The notes: generated by a model from the sequence alone, not told the origin. Positions 40,137 to 48,924 are shown, numbered from the stretch's first letter. The stretch is 51,243 bases of DNA from Cypionkella sp. (GCA_023255415.1 JALRIN010000020.1:1-51243); one strand, 5' to 3'. Made by a program: numbers and translations.

Positions 40137-41838
40137 CGGCAGGCTTTATCGGCGGTTCACCCTCGGCGGCAAGAACGGCATCGAGGCCAAGCTCGAGCTT
40201 TTGGCGGATGCGGGTCGCATCTTTTTCTTCGGGCGTAAAGGACAGGGCGCGGCGCCATTGGTAATCTGCCTCGCGCTTGCGCCCAACGGCCCAATAGACA
40301 TCGCCAAGGTGATCGGTGACGGTGGCATCCACCGCCATCAGCAAAGACGCCTGCTCCATCGGGACCAGCGCGTCCTCATAGCGGCCAAGCCGGAAATAGG
40401 CCCAGGCAAGGCTATCCAAGATGGCGCCATTGTCGGGCCGTGCCGCGACGGCGCGCTGGATCATGCCAAGCGCCTCGTCCAGCTTTTGGCCACGGTCAAC
40501 AAGGCTATAGCCCAGATAGTTCAGCACTTGGGGTTCGTCGGGGTTCAGCGCCAAGGCTTGGCGCAGATCAGTATCGGCGCTGGCGAAATCGCCCAGACGT
40601 TCCAGGCAGACGCCACGGCTGTAAAACAGTGGCCAGCTTTCGGGGCGGGCTGGGTTGGGCAGCATGGCAATTGCGCTATCATAGGCCTGCTTGGCTTCGG
40701 TAAAGTTTTGGGCACGCCGCAGGCCATCGGCCAGCGCAATTTGCACGCTGATTTGCGAGCCATGGCTGCGCGCAAGGGCTTGCAAGATGCTCAGCGACTC
40801 GTCGGCGCGACCTGCGGCATAGGTGGCATCGGCGCGGCCAATTTCGGCAATATAAAACGCCGGATCACTGGGTTGAATGGTGGCATAGGCCGCAACGGCC
40901 AGATCGAATTGGTTTTGCTTTTCCAGCAGGTTGGCGGTCAGCAAGATCGCTTCGGTGTTGTCGGGGCGCAGATAAGCTGCGGCGCGGCTGTGCAGCATGG
41001 TATAGGGTGGCACGGCCTCGTTGTTCACCGCGGTGGCGATGGTGTAAAACACTTCGGCAATGCCGTCGGTGGCATTGTGCGCCACGGTAAAGGGCAGCGG
41101 TTCGCCTGCCACAAGACGGCGGCGCATATCGTCAATTTGCAGATCGCGGCCCGGAACAAAGCTGCGGTCGATAAAGGCTATGGCATCGGCATTGCGTTCC
41201 AACTGGCTGAGCACCTCGATCTGCGCCACCGCGCCACGGCGATTGACCGCCAAAGTGCCCGCCGCGCGGCCTGACAGGATGTTGTCCGCACCCTCGTAAT
41301 CGCCGGCAGAGGCCAGCGCCAAGGCTTTGTGATAAAGGCCAAAGGCCTCTAGCCCTTTGGTTTTGGACAATTTGTCGAAATCGGCCAGCGCATCGGACAT
41401 GCGGCCAAGGCCCAGCTTGGCCCAAGCCTTTGCCAAAGTATCCAGCACCGCACCTGCAGAGGTGCCATTGCTGCCCAGTTTTAGGATCGCTTCAAAATCG
41501 CCGGTCTTGGCGCTTTCGGCCAATTGCACCACCACCGCCGTTTGGCTTTTTGATCCGCTGTCTAACAGGGCTTTGGCATAGGTCGCGGCGCGTGGCAGAT
41601 CGCCGACCCCGACGTTGGACAAAACCAGATCTTCCAATAAGGCTGGGTTGGCCGGATCGCCCGCAAGTGCGCGCGTCGCCCAATCGACCGAGCCCGCATA
41701 ATCCGAACTGCTGCTGGCCACCCATGCCGCCAGATAGGCACCATAAGCGCTTTCGGCGCGGGCGGTCATCGGCAAAAGACCAAGTGTCAGGGCCGTTGCA
41801 AGCAAAAGGTGTTTGCGGGTCATGTGGCGGAAGATCAT
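40117..41838 (-). CDS. Exported TPR-repeat protein
   Basis: A 573-residue protein with an N-terminal signal peptide (about 1-28, HLLLATALTLGLLPMTARA) and tandem tetratricopeptide repeats over most of its length; clear units include ALALNPDEPQVLNYLGYSLV and AVAARPDNGAILDSLAWAYF. The function is unknown; similar proteins act as scaffolds in envelope biogenesis. ATG 41838 has AGGAG nine bases before it; a second ATG five codons later is possible. It is coupled to ispE. Confidence 0.85.
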   Translation of the reverse strand: MIFRHMTRKHLLLATALTLGLLPMTARAESAYGAYLAAWVASSSSDYAGSVDWATRALAGDPANPALLEDLVLSNVGVGDLPRAATYAKALLDSGSKSQTAVVVQLAESAKTGDFEAILKLGSNGTSAGAVLDTLAKAWAKLGLGRMSDALADFDKLSKTKGLEAFGLYHKALALASAGDYEGADNILSGRAAGTLAVNRRGAVAQIEVLSQLERNADAIAFIDRSFVPGRDLQIDDMRRRLVAGEPLPFTVAHNATDGIAEVFYTIATAVNNEAVPPYTMLHSRAAAYLRPDNTEAILLTANLLEKQNQFDLAVAAYATIQPSDPAFYIAEIGRADATYAAGRADESLSILQALARSHGSQISVQIALADGLRRAQNFTEAKQAYDSAIAMLPNPARPESWPLFYSRGVCLERLGDFASADTDLRQALALNPDEPQVLNYLGYSLVDRGQKLDEALGMIQRAVAARPDNGAILDSLAWAYFRLGRYEDALVPMEQASLLMAVDATVTDHLGDVYWAVGRKREADYQWRRALSFTPEEKDATRIRQKLELGLDAVLAAEGEPPIKPADVQNGN

Positions 41839-41901
41839 CCGTTACGGCTCCTGTAAGTCATTGGTGTTCAAGCTAATGGCGCAAGGCCCAAGAAGCAATG
41901 C

Positions 41902-41927
41902 GGGCCGCAGGGTTTCCCCTGCGGCCC
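41902..41927 (-). terminator. GC hairpin downstream of ETF-QO, GAAA loop
   Basis: GGGCCGCAGGG and CCCTGCGGCCC form a perfect 11-bp stem. On the minus strand, the sense strand of ETF-QO, the loop is GAAA. It starts 35 bp past the stop. There is no U-tract, so this is probably a GNRA-capped transcript end rather than a classical intrinsic terminator. Confidence 0.55.
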
Positions 41928-41961
41928 ACCTATCTTTGCCGATCTGACCCCAGATGTCAGA

Positions 41962-43614
41962 TCACATGTTCGGGTAGTTCGGGCCATCGCCCCCCATCGG
42001 CGTCGTCCAGGTGATGTTCTGCGAAGGGTCTTTGATGTCGCAGGTTTTGCAATGCACGCAGTTTTGAAAGTTGATCTGAAAGCGCGGCTCTTTGCTGGCC
42101 TCTGCGATCACCTCGTAGACGCCTGCGGGGCAATAGCGCTGCGCAGGTTCGTCATAAAGCGGCAGGTTGACCGAAATCGGCACCGAGGCGTCGCGTAGTT
42201 TCAAATGCGCGGGCTGGTTCTCGTCGTGATTGGTGGCCGAGAAAGCGACGTTGGTCAGCCGGTCAAACGACAGCACTCCATCGGGTTTTGGATAGTCGAT
42301 CGGCGCATAGTCTTTTGCCAAACCAGTTGATTCCGCGTCAGTCTTACCGTGTTTCAGCGTGCCCAGAATCGTCATTCCAAAGGTATTGGCCCACATATCG
42401 GCCCCGCCAAGGGTCAGCGAGGCCAAAAGCCCGAACTTCGACCACAGCGGTTTGACGTTGCGCACTTTCTTCAGATCCGACGCAATTGGACCTGTGCGCA
42501 CGCTTTGCTCATAAGCGGCCAGCTCGTCGCCTTGGCGTCCGGCGCTGATCGCCTGATAGGCCGCCTCTGCTGCGTCAATGCCCGAAAGCATGGCGTTATG
42601 ATTGCCCTTGATGCGCGGCACATTGACCAGCCCCGCCGAGCAGCCCAGCAAGGCCACGCCGGGTGCGACCATCTTCGGGATCGATTGCCAGCCGCCTTCG
42701 GAAATCGCGCGCGCGCCGTAGGCCACGCGTTTGCCGCCCTTCAAAAGCTCGGCCACCATCGGATGATGCTTGAAGCGCTGGAATTCCATATAGGGATAAA
42801 GATGCGGGTTTTTGTAGTTCAAATGCACCACAAAGCCGACATAGACCTGATTGTTTTCAAGATGATAGATGAACGACCCGCCGCCTGCATTGCTGCCCAA
42901 AGGCCAGCCCATGGTATGGGTCACGGTGCCAAGTTTGTGCTTGGCGGGGTCGATCTGCCAGATTTCCTTCATGCCAAGGCCGTATTTTTGCGGCTCGTGG
43001 CCCTGCGACAGGTCGTATTTCGCAATCACCTCTTTGGCCAAGCTGCCGCGCACGCCTTCGGATAGAAAGACGTATTTACCCAGCAGCGCCATGCCGGGTT
43101 CATAGTTCGGGCCGGGGGTGCCATCGGGGTTCTTGCCAAATTCGCCCGCCACTACACCGCGCACTTCGCCGGTTTCACCATAGACCAGCTCTGAACAAGA
43201 CATGCCGGGAAAAATCTCGACGCCCAGCTCTTCGGCTTGGCCCGCCATCCAGCGGCAGACATTGGCCATCGAGACAATATAGTTGCCATGGTTGTTCATC
43301 AGCGGCGGCATCGGTGCGTTCGGGATGCGGATTTGCCCCGCTGGCCCCAGAATGTAGAAATTATCCGAAGTGACAGGCGTGTTCAGCGGCGCGCCGCGCT
43401 TTTGCCAATCGGGGATCAGCTTGGTAAGGCCCACAGGGTCAAGCACCGCGCCAGAAAGGATATGCGCGCCGACCTCCGAGCCCTTTTCCAGCACAACGAC
43501 CGAAAGATTGCTGTCAAGTTGTTTCAACCGGATCGCCGCCGACAGGCCCGCAGGCCCCGCGCCCACGATGACTACGTCATATTCCATCTGCTCGCGCACG
43601 ATATCCTGTGGCAT
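41962..43614 (-). CDS. Electron transfer flavoprotein-ubiquinone oxidoreductase
   Basis: Membrane-associated FAD and 4Fe-4S enzyme that passes electrons from reduced ETF (fatty-acid and amino-acid oxidation) to ubiquinone, 550 residues. The FAD motif is YDVVIVGAGPAGLSAAIRLK (residues 12-31), followed by SEVGAHILSGAVLDP. The quinone-binding region includes NHGNYIVSMANVCRWMA. The C-terminal 4Fe-4S site uses CPAGVYE and CVHCKTCDIKDPSQNITW. The ATG at 43614 has GGAGAG upstream; the open frame continues further but covers the greA leader. The length and all motifs are normal. Confidence 0.96.
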   Translation of the reverse strand: MPQDIVREQMEYDVVIVGAGPAGLSAAIRLKQLDSNLSVVVLEKGSEVGAHILSGAVLDPVGLTKLIPDWQKRGAPLNTPVTSDNFYILGPAGQIRIPNAPMPPLMNNHGNYIVSMANVCRWMAGQAEELGVEIFPGMSCSELVYGETGEVRGVVAGEFGKNPDGTPGPNYEPGMALLGKYVFLSEGVRGSLAKEVIAKYDLSQGHEPQKYGLGMKEIWQIDPAKHKLGTVTHTMGWPLGSNAGGGSFIYHLENNQVYVGFVVHLNYKNPHLYPYMEFQRFKHHPMVAELLKGGKRVAYGARAISEGGWQSIPKMVAPGVALLGCSAGLVNVPRIKGNHNAMLSGIDAAEAAYQAISAGRQGDELAAYEQSVRTGPIASDLKKVRNVKPLWSKFGLLASLTLGGADMWANTFGMTILGTLKHGKTDAESTGLAKDYAPIDYPKPDGVLSFDRLTNVAFSATNHDENQPAHLKLRDASVPISVNLPLYDEPAQRYCPAGVYEVIAEASKEPRFQINFQNCVHCKTCDIKDPSQNITWTTPMGGDGPNYPNM

Positions 43615-43810
43615 CTCTGTCTCTCCAAGCCGCGAAAACTGCCCTGTGTCATTGCCTGATAGCAGCGGTGTGGTCAACTGTGACGCAACATCCAAGACCG
43701 CAATTGCAGGCACAGCGCAATATTCTTTCCTTGTTCCGACCGGCCTTTGTCTATTCCCGCCATTCCCCCTTGCATTCATGGCAGCGGTCGGGTCAGGTGG
43801 GCATATGGAA

Positions 43811-43850
43811 AAGGTCATGGCCCAACAAAGGGCCGTGACCTTGTTATTTC
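43811..43850 (+). terminator. Terminator-like hairpin in the greA leader
   Basis: AAGGTCATGGCCC pairs with GGGCCGTGACCTT (13 bp, one G-T pair) over an AACAAA loop, followed by GTTATTTCG. It ends about 22 bp before the greA ATG. This is a strong stem with a modest U-rich tail, suited to attenuation of greA. Confidence 0.6.
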
Positions 43851-43864
43851 GTGTGAAGAGACAA

Positions 43865-44335
43865 ATGGAAAAAATTCCGATGACCCGCGCCGGCTTTGAC
43901 AAGCTGGATGAAGAGTTGAAAATTCTGAAGTCGGTCGAGCGGCCGGCGATCATTCGTGCCATCGCAGAGGCGCGCGAACACGGCGATCTGTCGGAAAATG
44001 CCGAATACCATTCCGCCCGCGAAAAACAGAGCTTTATCGAAGGCCGGATCAAAGAGCTGGAGGCAGTGATTTCGCTGGCAGAGGTGATTGATGTTTCTAA
44101 GCTGTCGGGCACGATCAAGTTCGGTGCGACGGTCAAGCTGATTGACGAAGACACCGAAGAAGAAAAAACCTATCAGATCGTTGGCGAATCCGAGGCCGAT
44201 ATCGAGCGTAATTTGCTGAATATCCGCTCGCCTCTGGCCCGCGCACTGATCGGCAAAGACGAGGGCGATTCGGTTGAAGTTGTCACCCCGGGTGGCAAGC
44301 GCAGCTATGAAATCGTAACGATCCGCTATTCCTAA
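43865..44335 (+). CDS. greA: Transcription elongation factor GreA
   Basis: RNA polymerase secondary-channel factor that stimulates cleavage of backtracked transcripts. The 156-residue product begins MEKIPMTRAGFDKLDEELK at ATG 43865 with GAAGAG before it. The N-terminal coiled coil carries the catalytic acidic tip in AREHGDLSENAEYHSAREKQ, and the C-terminal FKBP-like domain ends TPGGKRSYEIVTIRY. Length and motifs are standard. A hairpin resembling an attenuator stands directly upstream. Confidence 0.97.
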   Translation: MEKIPMTRAGFDKLDEELKILKSVERPAIIRAIAEAREHGDLSENAEYHSAREKQSFIEGRIKELEAVISLAEVIDVSKLSGTIKFGATVKLIDEDTEEEKTYQIVGESEADIERNLLNIRSPLARALIGKDEGDSVEVVTPGGKRSYEIVTIRYS

Positions 44336-44351
44336 GCCTTAGGCGTTAAAT

Positions 44352-45350
44352 ATGAGCGACGAAGACCAAGGGGTGCAGGACTATTTGGTTTCTGCCCCGC
44401 GAAGCGAAAAATCGATGCAGGCCACCGAGGTGGTTGCATCGGCCTTGGCCGTGCTTTGGGTCGGCGCGGTTGTGGCCTATGTCTTGACCGCACCCAAAGA
44501 CACGGGCGCGCTTGGCATGGTGCTGACGCTTTTGGTGGTGTTCTTGCCCTTGGCTCTGATCTGGGCCGCGATCACGACGCTGCGGTCGGTGCGGGTGTTG
44601 CGCAACGAATCGCAGCGTTTGCAGGCCACCGTCGAGGCGATGCGCGCGGCCTATGTTCTGGGCTTGCAGGCGCCGGGCACCCAGCCTTCGGTCGAACGAA
44701 AGCTGGACGCGCTGGCCAAGCAGACCGAAACCGCGCTGGCCAGTTTCAGCAGCCGCAGGGATGCGGGTCTGACGCTGGCATCGGCCAACCGACGTGCGGT
44801 GCAATTGCCGCCCGAGGCACAGGGTGACGCCGAACAGCCGGCCTTGGCGCTGGGCACGCCTGCCGATGTGTTGCAGCCTCGGCTTGGGGTGGCGGATTTC
44901 ACCCGCGCCCTGCAGTTTCCCGAAAGCCCCGATGACAAGGAAGGCTTTCGTGCCCTGCGATTGGCGTTGGAAGACCGGAATGTTGCCAAGCTGATCCGCG
45001 CCTCGCAGGATGTGCTGACGCTGCTGAGCCAAGAGGGCATCTATATGGATGACCTGAAGCCTGACCGCTCGCGCCCCGAATTGTGGCGCAAGTTTGCCGG
45101 CGGTGAACGCGGCCGTGCAATTGCAGGTTTGGGCGGCGTGCGGGATCGGTCGTCCTTGGCGCTGACCTCGGGAAGGATGCGCGAAGATCCGGTGTTTCGC
45201 GATGCGGCGCACCACTTTTTGCGCACCTTTGATCGCTGTTTTGCAGAATTCGAACCGCTGGCCAGCGATGCCGATTTGGCCGATTTGGCTGATACCCGCA
45301 CCGCCCGCGCCTTTATGTTGCTGGGTCGGGTGACCGGAACCTTTGACTAA
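44352..45350 (+). CDS. Two-TM membrane protein of unknown function
   Basis: I do not recognise this 332-residue protein. A short cytosolic N-terminus is followed by two TM helices (about 25-47 and 54-76), a coiled-coil-like stretch (about 80-130, RVLRNESQRLQATVEAMRAA) and a soluble helical domain (about 175-330). That domain ends with FRDAAHHFLRTFDRCFAEFE and DTRTARAFMLLGRVTGTFD, which look conserved and may be the functional core. It starts 16 bp after greA and could share its transcript. The stop overlaps the GNAT gene by 4 bases. Confidence 0.7.
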   Translation: MSDEDQGVQDYLVSAPRSEKSMQATEVVASALAVLWVGAVVAYVLTAPKDTGALGMVLTLLVVFLPLALIWAAITTLRSVRVLRNESQRLQATVEAMRAAYVLGLQAPGTQPSVERKLDALAKQTETALASFSSRRDAGLTLASANRRAVQLPPEAQGDAEQPALALGTPADVLQPRLGVADFTRALQFPESPDDKEGFRALRLALEDRNVAKLIRASQDVLTLLSQEGIYMDDLKPDRSRPELWRKFAGGERGRAIAGLGGVRDRSSLALTSGRMREDPVFRDAAHHFLRTFDRCFAEFEPLASDADLADLADTRTARAFMLLGRVTGTFD

Positions 45351-45928
45351 AGGCCTTTGACCATCGTGGTCGAGGATTGAAAGCCGAAAGCATAGCGCAA
45401 GACGCCTATGTTTTCGGTCTTTTCCGCCACATATCCGCAGCGGTGGTAAAGCTGTTTTGCGCGAAAATTATCGTCGATGACATCCAGACGGATCGCGTGA
45501 TAACCGCGCAGGCGGGCTTCGGTTTCCAGCGCCGTGATCAGGGCTGTGCCGACGCCCTTGCCGCGCTGGGCTTGTGCCACGCAAATGCCATCAATCAAAA
45601 ACCGCAAATTATCGGTGTCACTTTGCAGCCGCCACAACAGCGGCAAGCGCCACGCTGCCCCCAGCAGGCCATAGACGGCAAGAATATCGGCCACCTCGCC
45701 GCCCGCAAAACTGCCCTCTGGCGATTTAAAGCCCGCGATGCCCAGCAAATCGCCCTGCGCATCCAAGGCATAAAGGCAATGATCGGCGCGCAGCACGCGG
45801 TCTAAAAACCGCAAGGCTTTGGCGTCAGGGCCCATCACCCTGCCCAATTTGCCGCCAAAGGCCTGCCAATAAAGCCCGATCGCCTTGGGGCGCAACGCGG
45901 CTGGCAGGGATTTGTGCAGCGTGATCAC
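45347..45928 (-). CDS. GNAT family N-acetyltransferase
   Basis: A 193-residue acetyltransferase with the acetyl-CoA motif A in VAQAQRGKGVGTALITALE (R/Q-x2-G-x-G/A pattern) and motif B in AKQLYHRCGYV. The substrate is unknown. GTG start (45926-45928) overlaps the stop of the DUF429-like gene by 4 bases (GTGA). It is the last gene of the mobA-mobB operon, and the context gives no functional hint. Confidence 0.85.
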   Translation of the reverse strand: MITLHKSLPAALRPKAIGLYWQAFGGKLGRVMGPDAKALRFLDRVLRADHCLYALDAQGDLLGIAGFKSPEGSFAGGEVADILAVYGLLGAAWRLPLLWRLQSDTDNLRFLIDGICVAQAQRGKGVGTALITALETEARLRGYHAIRLDVIDDNFRAKQLYHRCGYVAEKTENIGVLRYAFGFQSSTTMVKGL

Positions 45929-46764
45929 AGCGCGGCCTCCAGCAGGGCCGCATGGCCTGCGCCAAGGATCCAGCCTTCTTCGCGGGCCAGGGCGGGGGCG
46001 TCAAACAGCGGCCCAAGTTTGCCCTGCTGGCTCAGCGCAAACAACGCCTGCGATAACAACCGCACCTGAGCTTCGTCTTTGATCGGGGCGGGGTCTGCGG
46101 CCACGGCGCGGGCCAGCAATGACGGATAAACCTCGGCAAAGGTGATCTGGCCTGCGGGGTCAAATGGCCAAACCGCCGCCCTATTGGCAAGCCTGTGCAG
46201 CATGGTCTGCCCCATCAGCCCCTGCGAACCTGCCGCTCCGGTGGTGTAAAGCTTCCACACCACCTGCGCGCGCGGGATCAGGGTTTCGACATGGCGACGC
46301 TCGGAAAGACCAAACGCCGCGTAATCGCCCTGTTTGGTCGCTGGCAGATCGGCCAGATCAAGACTGGCAGGCCGCCCCCAAAACAGCGGATGGTCCAGTG
46401 CCGCGTTCAACTCGGCGGCAACCTGAAAGCGGTTGTTTTGGTTTTTAGCCGTGTCGGTGATGCGGGCGGCGAGATGCGCCCAGACAGCGGCGGCCAAGGC
46501 TTTGCCCGTCAACATCTGGGCAAAGCCCTGCGGGTAGCCAAAGGGAAAATCGCAGCCGATCAACAGCCGCGCGCCTGCTGCTTTGGCATCGGCAATCGCG
46601 CCTGCGATGGCGGCTTCGGCTGTGGCGCGGCTGCGGTAATAGCGGGTCTGAGTGCCCTGCGCGCTGGTTTCGCCCAGCCAGATCGCATCGGCAGAGGGTC
46701 GCGCCGGCGACAGCGCCCCCGAGGCGGACCAATCAGCAATCAGAATGCGGTCAAAACGCGGCAA
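45925..46764 (-). CDS. DUF429-like predicted nuclease-fold protein in the mob operon
   Basis: A 279-residue protein whose elements fit the RNase H-like fold of DUF429: ILIADWSASG (D11), LLIGCDFPFGYPQG (D72), ITFAEVYPSL (E211) and IKDEAQVRLLSQALFAL (D230). Rhodobacteraceae homologues are often labelled 'molybdopterin guanine dinucleotide synthesis' only because of position. The start is TTG 46764 with AGAGG six bases upstream, inside the last 14 bases of mobB, so it is coupled. Whether it acts on nucleic acid or nucleotides is unknown. Confidence 0.65.
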   Translation of the reverse strand: MPRFDRILIADWSASGALSPARPSADAIWLGETSAQGTQTRYYRSRATAEAAIAGAIADAKAAGARLLIGCDFPFGYPQGFAQMLTGKALAAAVWAHLAARITDTAKNQNNRFQVAAELNAALDHPLFWGRPASLDLADLPATKQGDYAAFGLSERRHVETLIPRAQVVWKLYTTGAAGSQGLMGQTMLHRLANRAAVWPFDPAGQITFAEVYPSLLARAVAADPAPIKDEAQVRLLSQALFALSQQGKLGPLFDAPALAREEGWILGAGHAALLEAAL

Positions 46765-47248
46765 GGCCTACCTCTGCCAGAATGAAATTGGCGATTTCGA
46801 CGGTGTTGTTCAGATCCAGCAGCGGCACCGGCAGTTCCAGCGCCAGATCCGAGGCCACCGCCCGCACCAATGGATCACTGGGTTGGATCAGATCATGGCC
46901 TGCTTCGCGGCGAAACACCTCGATCTTGGCATGGGCATCGCGCTTATACCCCTCGACCAAGATCAGATCGACGGGGGCCATGCGGGCCAAAATCGCGCTC
47001 AGATCAGGTTCGGGTCCGCGATGTTCGTGCATTAAGGCAAAGCGATGCGCCGAGGCCAGCACGACCTCGCGCGCGCCTGCGGCCCGATGCCGAAAGCTGT
47101 CCTTGCCGGGCTGGTCCAGATCGACGTCGTGATGCACATGCTTTACGGTCGAAACGCTATGGCCACGGGCGGTGATTTCGGCGACCAAACGCTCCATCAG
47201 ACTGGTTTTGCCGGCATTTTTCCAGCCGATGACCCCGTAAATTCTCAT
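46751..47248 (-). CDS. mobB: Molybdopterin-guanine dinucleotide biosynthesis protein B
   Basis: GTP-binding accessory protein for MGD cofactor synthesis, 165 residues. The P-loop is GVIGWKNAGKTSL (6-18). Also visible are the VSTVKHVHHDVDLDQPGKDS segment and LILVEGYKRDAHAKIEVFR, both typical of MobB. ATG overlaps the mobA TGA by 4 bases. The DUF429-like gene is coupled downstream. Confidence 0.95.
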   Translation of the reverse strand: MRIYGVIGWKNAGKTSLMERLVAEITARGHSVSTVKHVHHDVDLDQPGKDSFRHRAAGAREVVLASAHRFALMHEHRGPEPDLSAILARMAPVDLILVEGYKRDAHAKIEVFRREAGHDLIQPSDPLVRAVASDLALELPVPLLDLNNTVEIANFILAEVGLAAF

Positions 47249-47832
47249 GATGCGGCTTTCAGGCGGGCCTCGGCTGCGGCGAGGTCTTCGGGGGTGTTGA
47301 TATTGGCAAAGGCGCGGGCCTCGGCGAAAACCGCGCGCGCGCAGTGCTGGGCTTGGGCGAAACTCAGCACACGCGGGTTTTCACCCGAGGCCAGAAAGGC
47401 CGCCAGCGCCGGCGCAAGGCTGGTGGGCCACAGGCTGCAGGTGGGATGATCTTTGCCGCTGTGGGCAATCGCCAGACCTGTGGGCGAGGCTTCGGCCGCA
47501 AGACAAAGCTGCGGTGTCAGATCGCCGGGAAAGAACGGCGTGTCCACGGCCACCGCGACCACGGCCGTTGCCCCTTGGCCTGCAGCCCAGTTCAGCGCGG
47601 CCAAAATACCAGCAAGCGGGCCCAAGGGGGCTGCATCGGCCAGCACCGGCAGGCCAAAGCCAAACCGCGCCGGATCACCATTGGCCGAGATTGCCAGCCG
47701 TTCGACCTGCGGTTCCAGCCGCGCGATGCAGCGCGAGATCAGGCTTTCACCGCCCAGCATCAGCCCGGCCTTATCGACCCCGCCCATACGCCGCGCGCCG
47801 CCGCCGGCAAGAATGACGCCAAAAATCCGCAA
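47245..47832 (-). CDS. mobA: Molybdenum cofactor guanylyltransferase
   Basis: Transfers GMP from GTP to Mo-molybdopterin, giving MGD used by DMSO reductase-family enzymes. The 195-residue product has the nucleotidyltransferase loop VILAGGGARRMGGVDKAGL, PVLADAAPLGPLAGILAAL and the metal site VAVAVDTPFFP. The start is TTG 47830-47832 with GAGGG a few bases before it; no better ATG exists at the conserved N-terminus. It is first in the operon mobA-mobB-DUF429-GNAT, and divergent from azlC. Confidence 0.95.
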   Translation of the reverse strand: MRIFGVILAGGGARRMGGVDKAGLMLGGESLISRCIARLEPQVERLAISANGDPARFGFGLPVLADAAPLGPLAGILAALNWAAGQGATAVVAVAVDTPFFPGDLTPQLCLAAEASPTGLAIAHSGKDHPTCSLWPTSLAPALAAFLASGENPRVLSFAQAQHCARAVFAEARAFANINTPEDLAAAEARLKAAS

Positions 47833-47833
47833 G

Positions 47834-48607
47834 ATGCCCTCTTCATTTTATACCGTCAAAGGCCTAAGCCCTTCTGCATCCGGCGTAAAGCAGCGAGGTT
47901 CGGGATTGGGCAGGCAAGGCTTTTGGCGCGGCGTGGTCGATGCACTGCCCTTTGTGGTGGTGATCGTGCCTTTTGCGATGCTGTTTGGGCTGCTGGCCTC
48001 GGAGGCGGGCCTGCATCTTTATGAAATTATTCTGTTTTCGGTGGTGGTCTTTGCTGGGGCCTCGCAGTTTGCCGCGCTGGCTTTGCTGAAAGACCACGCG
48101 CCGGTGCTGATTGTTCTGGTCACGGCCTTGGCGGTTAATCTGCGGATGCTGATGTATTCGGTCGCGCTTGCGCCGCATCTGGGGGCGGCTCGGGCGCGCA
48201 CGCGGGCGTTTATTGCCTATTTTCTGGTGGACCAAAGCTTTGCCTTGGCGATGCAAGATTACGAAAAGCGTCCCGCGCAAAGTCTGGCGGAAAAGCTGGG
48301 TTATTTCTTTGGTGCCGTCACCCCGATTGTGCCGGTCTGGACGATCTCGACGATTGCGGGGGCCTTGGTGGGGCGGTCGATCCCGGCTGGCTATGCTTTG
48401 GATTTTGCGGTGCCGATCACCTTTTTGGCGATGACGGCGCCCATGCTGCGGACCCGCGCGCATTGGGTCGCGGCTGTGGTTTCGGTGGGATTGGTGCTGG
48501 GCTTGCGCGCCATGCCCTATGGCACCGGGCTTTTGGTTGCGGCGGCGGCAGGGATGGTTGCGGGGGCGGCGATGGAAACTTGGGCAGCGCGGGGCAAGCA
48601 TGATTGA
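47834..48607 (+). CDS. azlC: AzlC family branched-chain amino-acid exporter subunit
   Basis: Polytopic subunit of an AzlCD-type exporter (branched-chain or other small amino acids, azaleucine). About 257 residues with several TM helices; conserved stretches are LPFVVVIVPFAMLFGLLA, VFAGASQFAALALL, VNLRMLMYSVALAPHL and the FLVDQSFALA region. The start is uncertain: ATG 47834 begins one base after the mobA start codon and has no clear RBS; a TTG near 47905 is possible. Overlaps azlD by 8 bases. Confidence 0.88.
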   Translation: MPSSFYTVKGLSPSASGVKQRGSGLGRQGFWRGVVDALPFVVVIVPFAMLFGLLASEAGLHLYEIILFSVVVFAGASQFAALALLKDHAPVLIVLVTALAVNLRMLMYSVALAPHLGAARARTRAFIAYFLVDQSFALAMQDYEKRPAQSLAEKLGYFFGAVTPIVPVWTISTIAGALVGRSIPAGYALDFAVPITFLAMTAPMLRTRAHWVAAVVSVGLVLGLRAMPYGTGLLVAAAAGMVAGAAMETWAARGKHD

Positions 48608-48923
48608 TCGGGCCGATTTCTGGGTGGTCGTGGTGGGGCTGGGGATCGGCACCTATCTGCTGCGGTTTTCGTTCCTGGGGTTTTTGGGCAATCGGCTGCT
48701 GCCGTGGTGGCTGGTGCGCGGGCTGCGCTATACGGCTGTGGCGGTGCTGCCGGCCTTGGTAGCACCTGCGGTGCTCTGGCCCGAGGCGATGGGCGGCCAG
48801 ACTGACCCCGCGCGGTTGCTGGCGGCAGCGGCCACGGTTTTGGTTGGGGCCTATACGCGGCAGATGATGGCCGCGATTGCCGCAGGGGCTGCGGTTTTAG
48901 CGGCGCTGCACTATCTGGCCTAG
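48600..48923 (+). CDS. azlD: AzlD family amino-acid exporter subunit
   Basis: Small membrane partner of AzlC, 107 residues from ATG 48600, with about three to four TM helices. The motif GTYLLRFSFLG near the N-terminus and the VRGLRYTAVAVLPALVAPAV segment are typical of AzlD. Start lies inside azlC, so the two are coupled. The stop is one base from the stop of the convergent lipoprotein gene. Confidence 0.92.
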   Translation: MIDRADFWVVVVGLGIGTYLLRFSFLGFLGNRLLPWWLVRGLRYTAVAVLPALVAPAVLWPEAMGGQTDPARLLAAAATVLVGAYTRQMMAAIAAGAAVLAALHYLA

Positions 48924-48924
48924 C

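Noticed and set aside
43615..44154. A longer N-terminus for the ETF-QO gene
   Set aside because: It runs antisense through greA and its leader hairpin; the FAD motif lies near the N-terminus only with the ATG at 43614.
44331..44343. CCTAAG-C-CTTAGG palindrome at the greA stop as a terminator
   Set aside because: The 6-bp stem has a single-base loop, includes the stop codon and has no T-run. It is more likely a chance palindrome.
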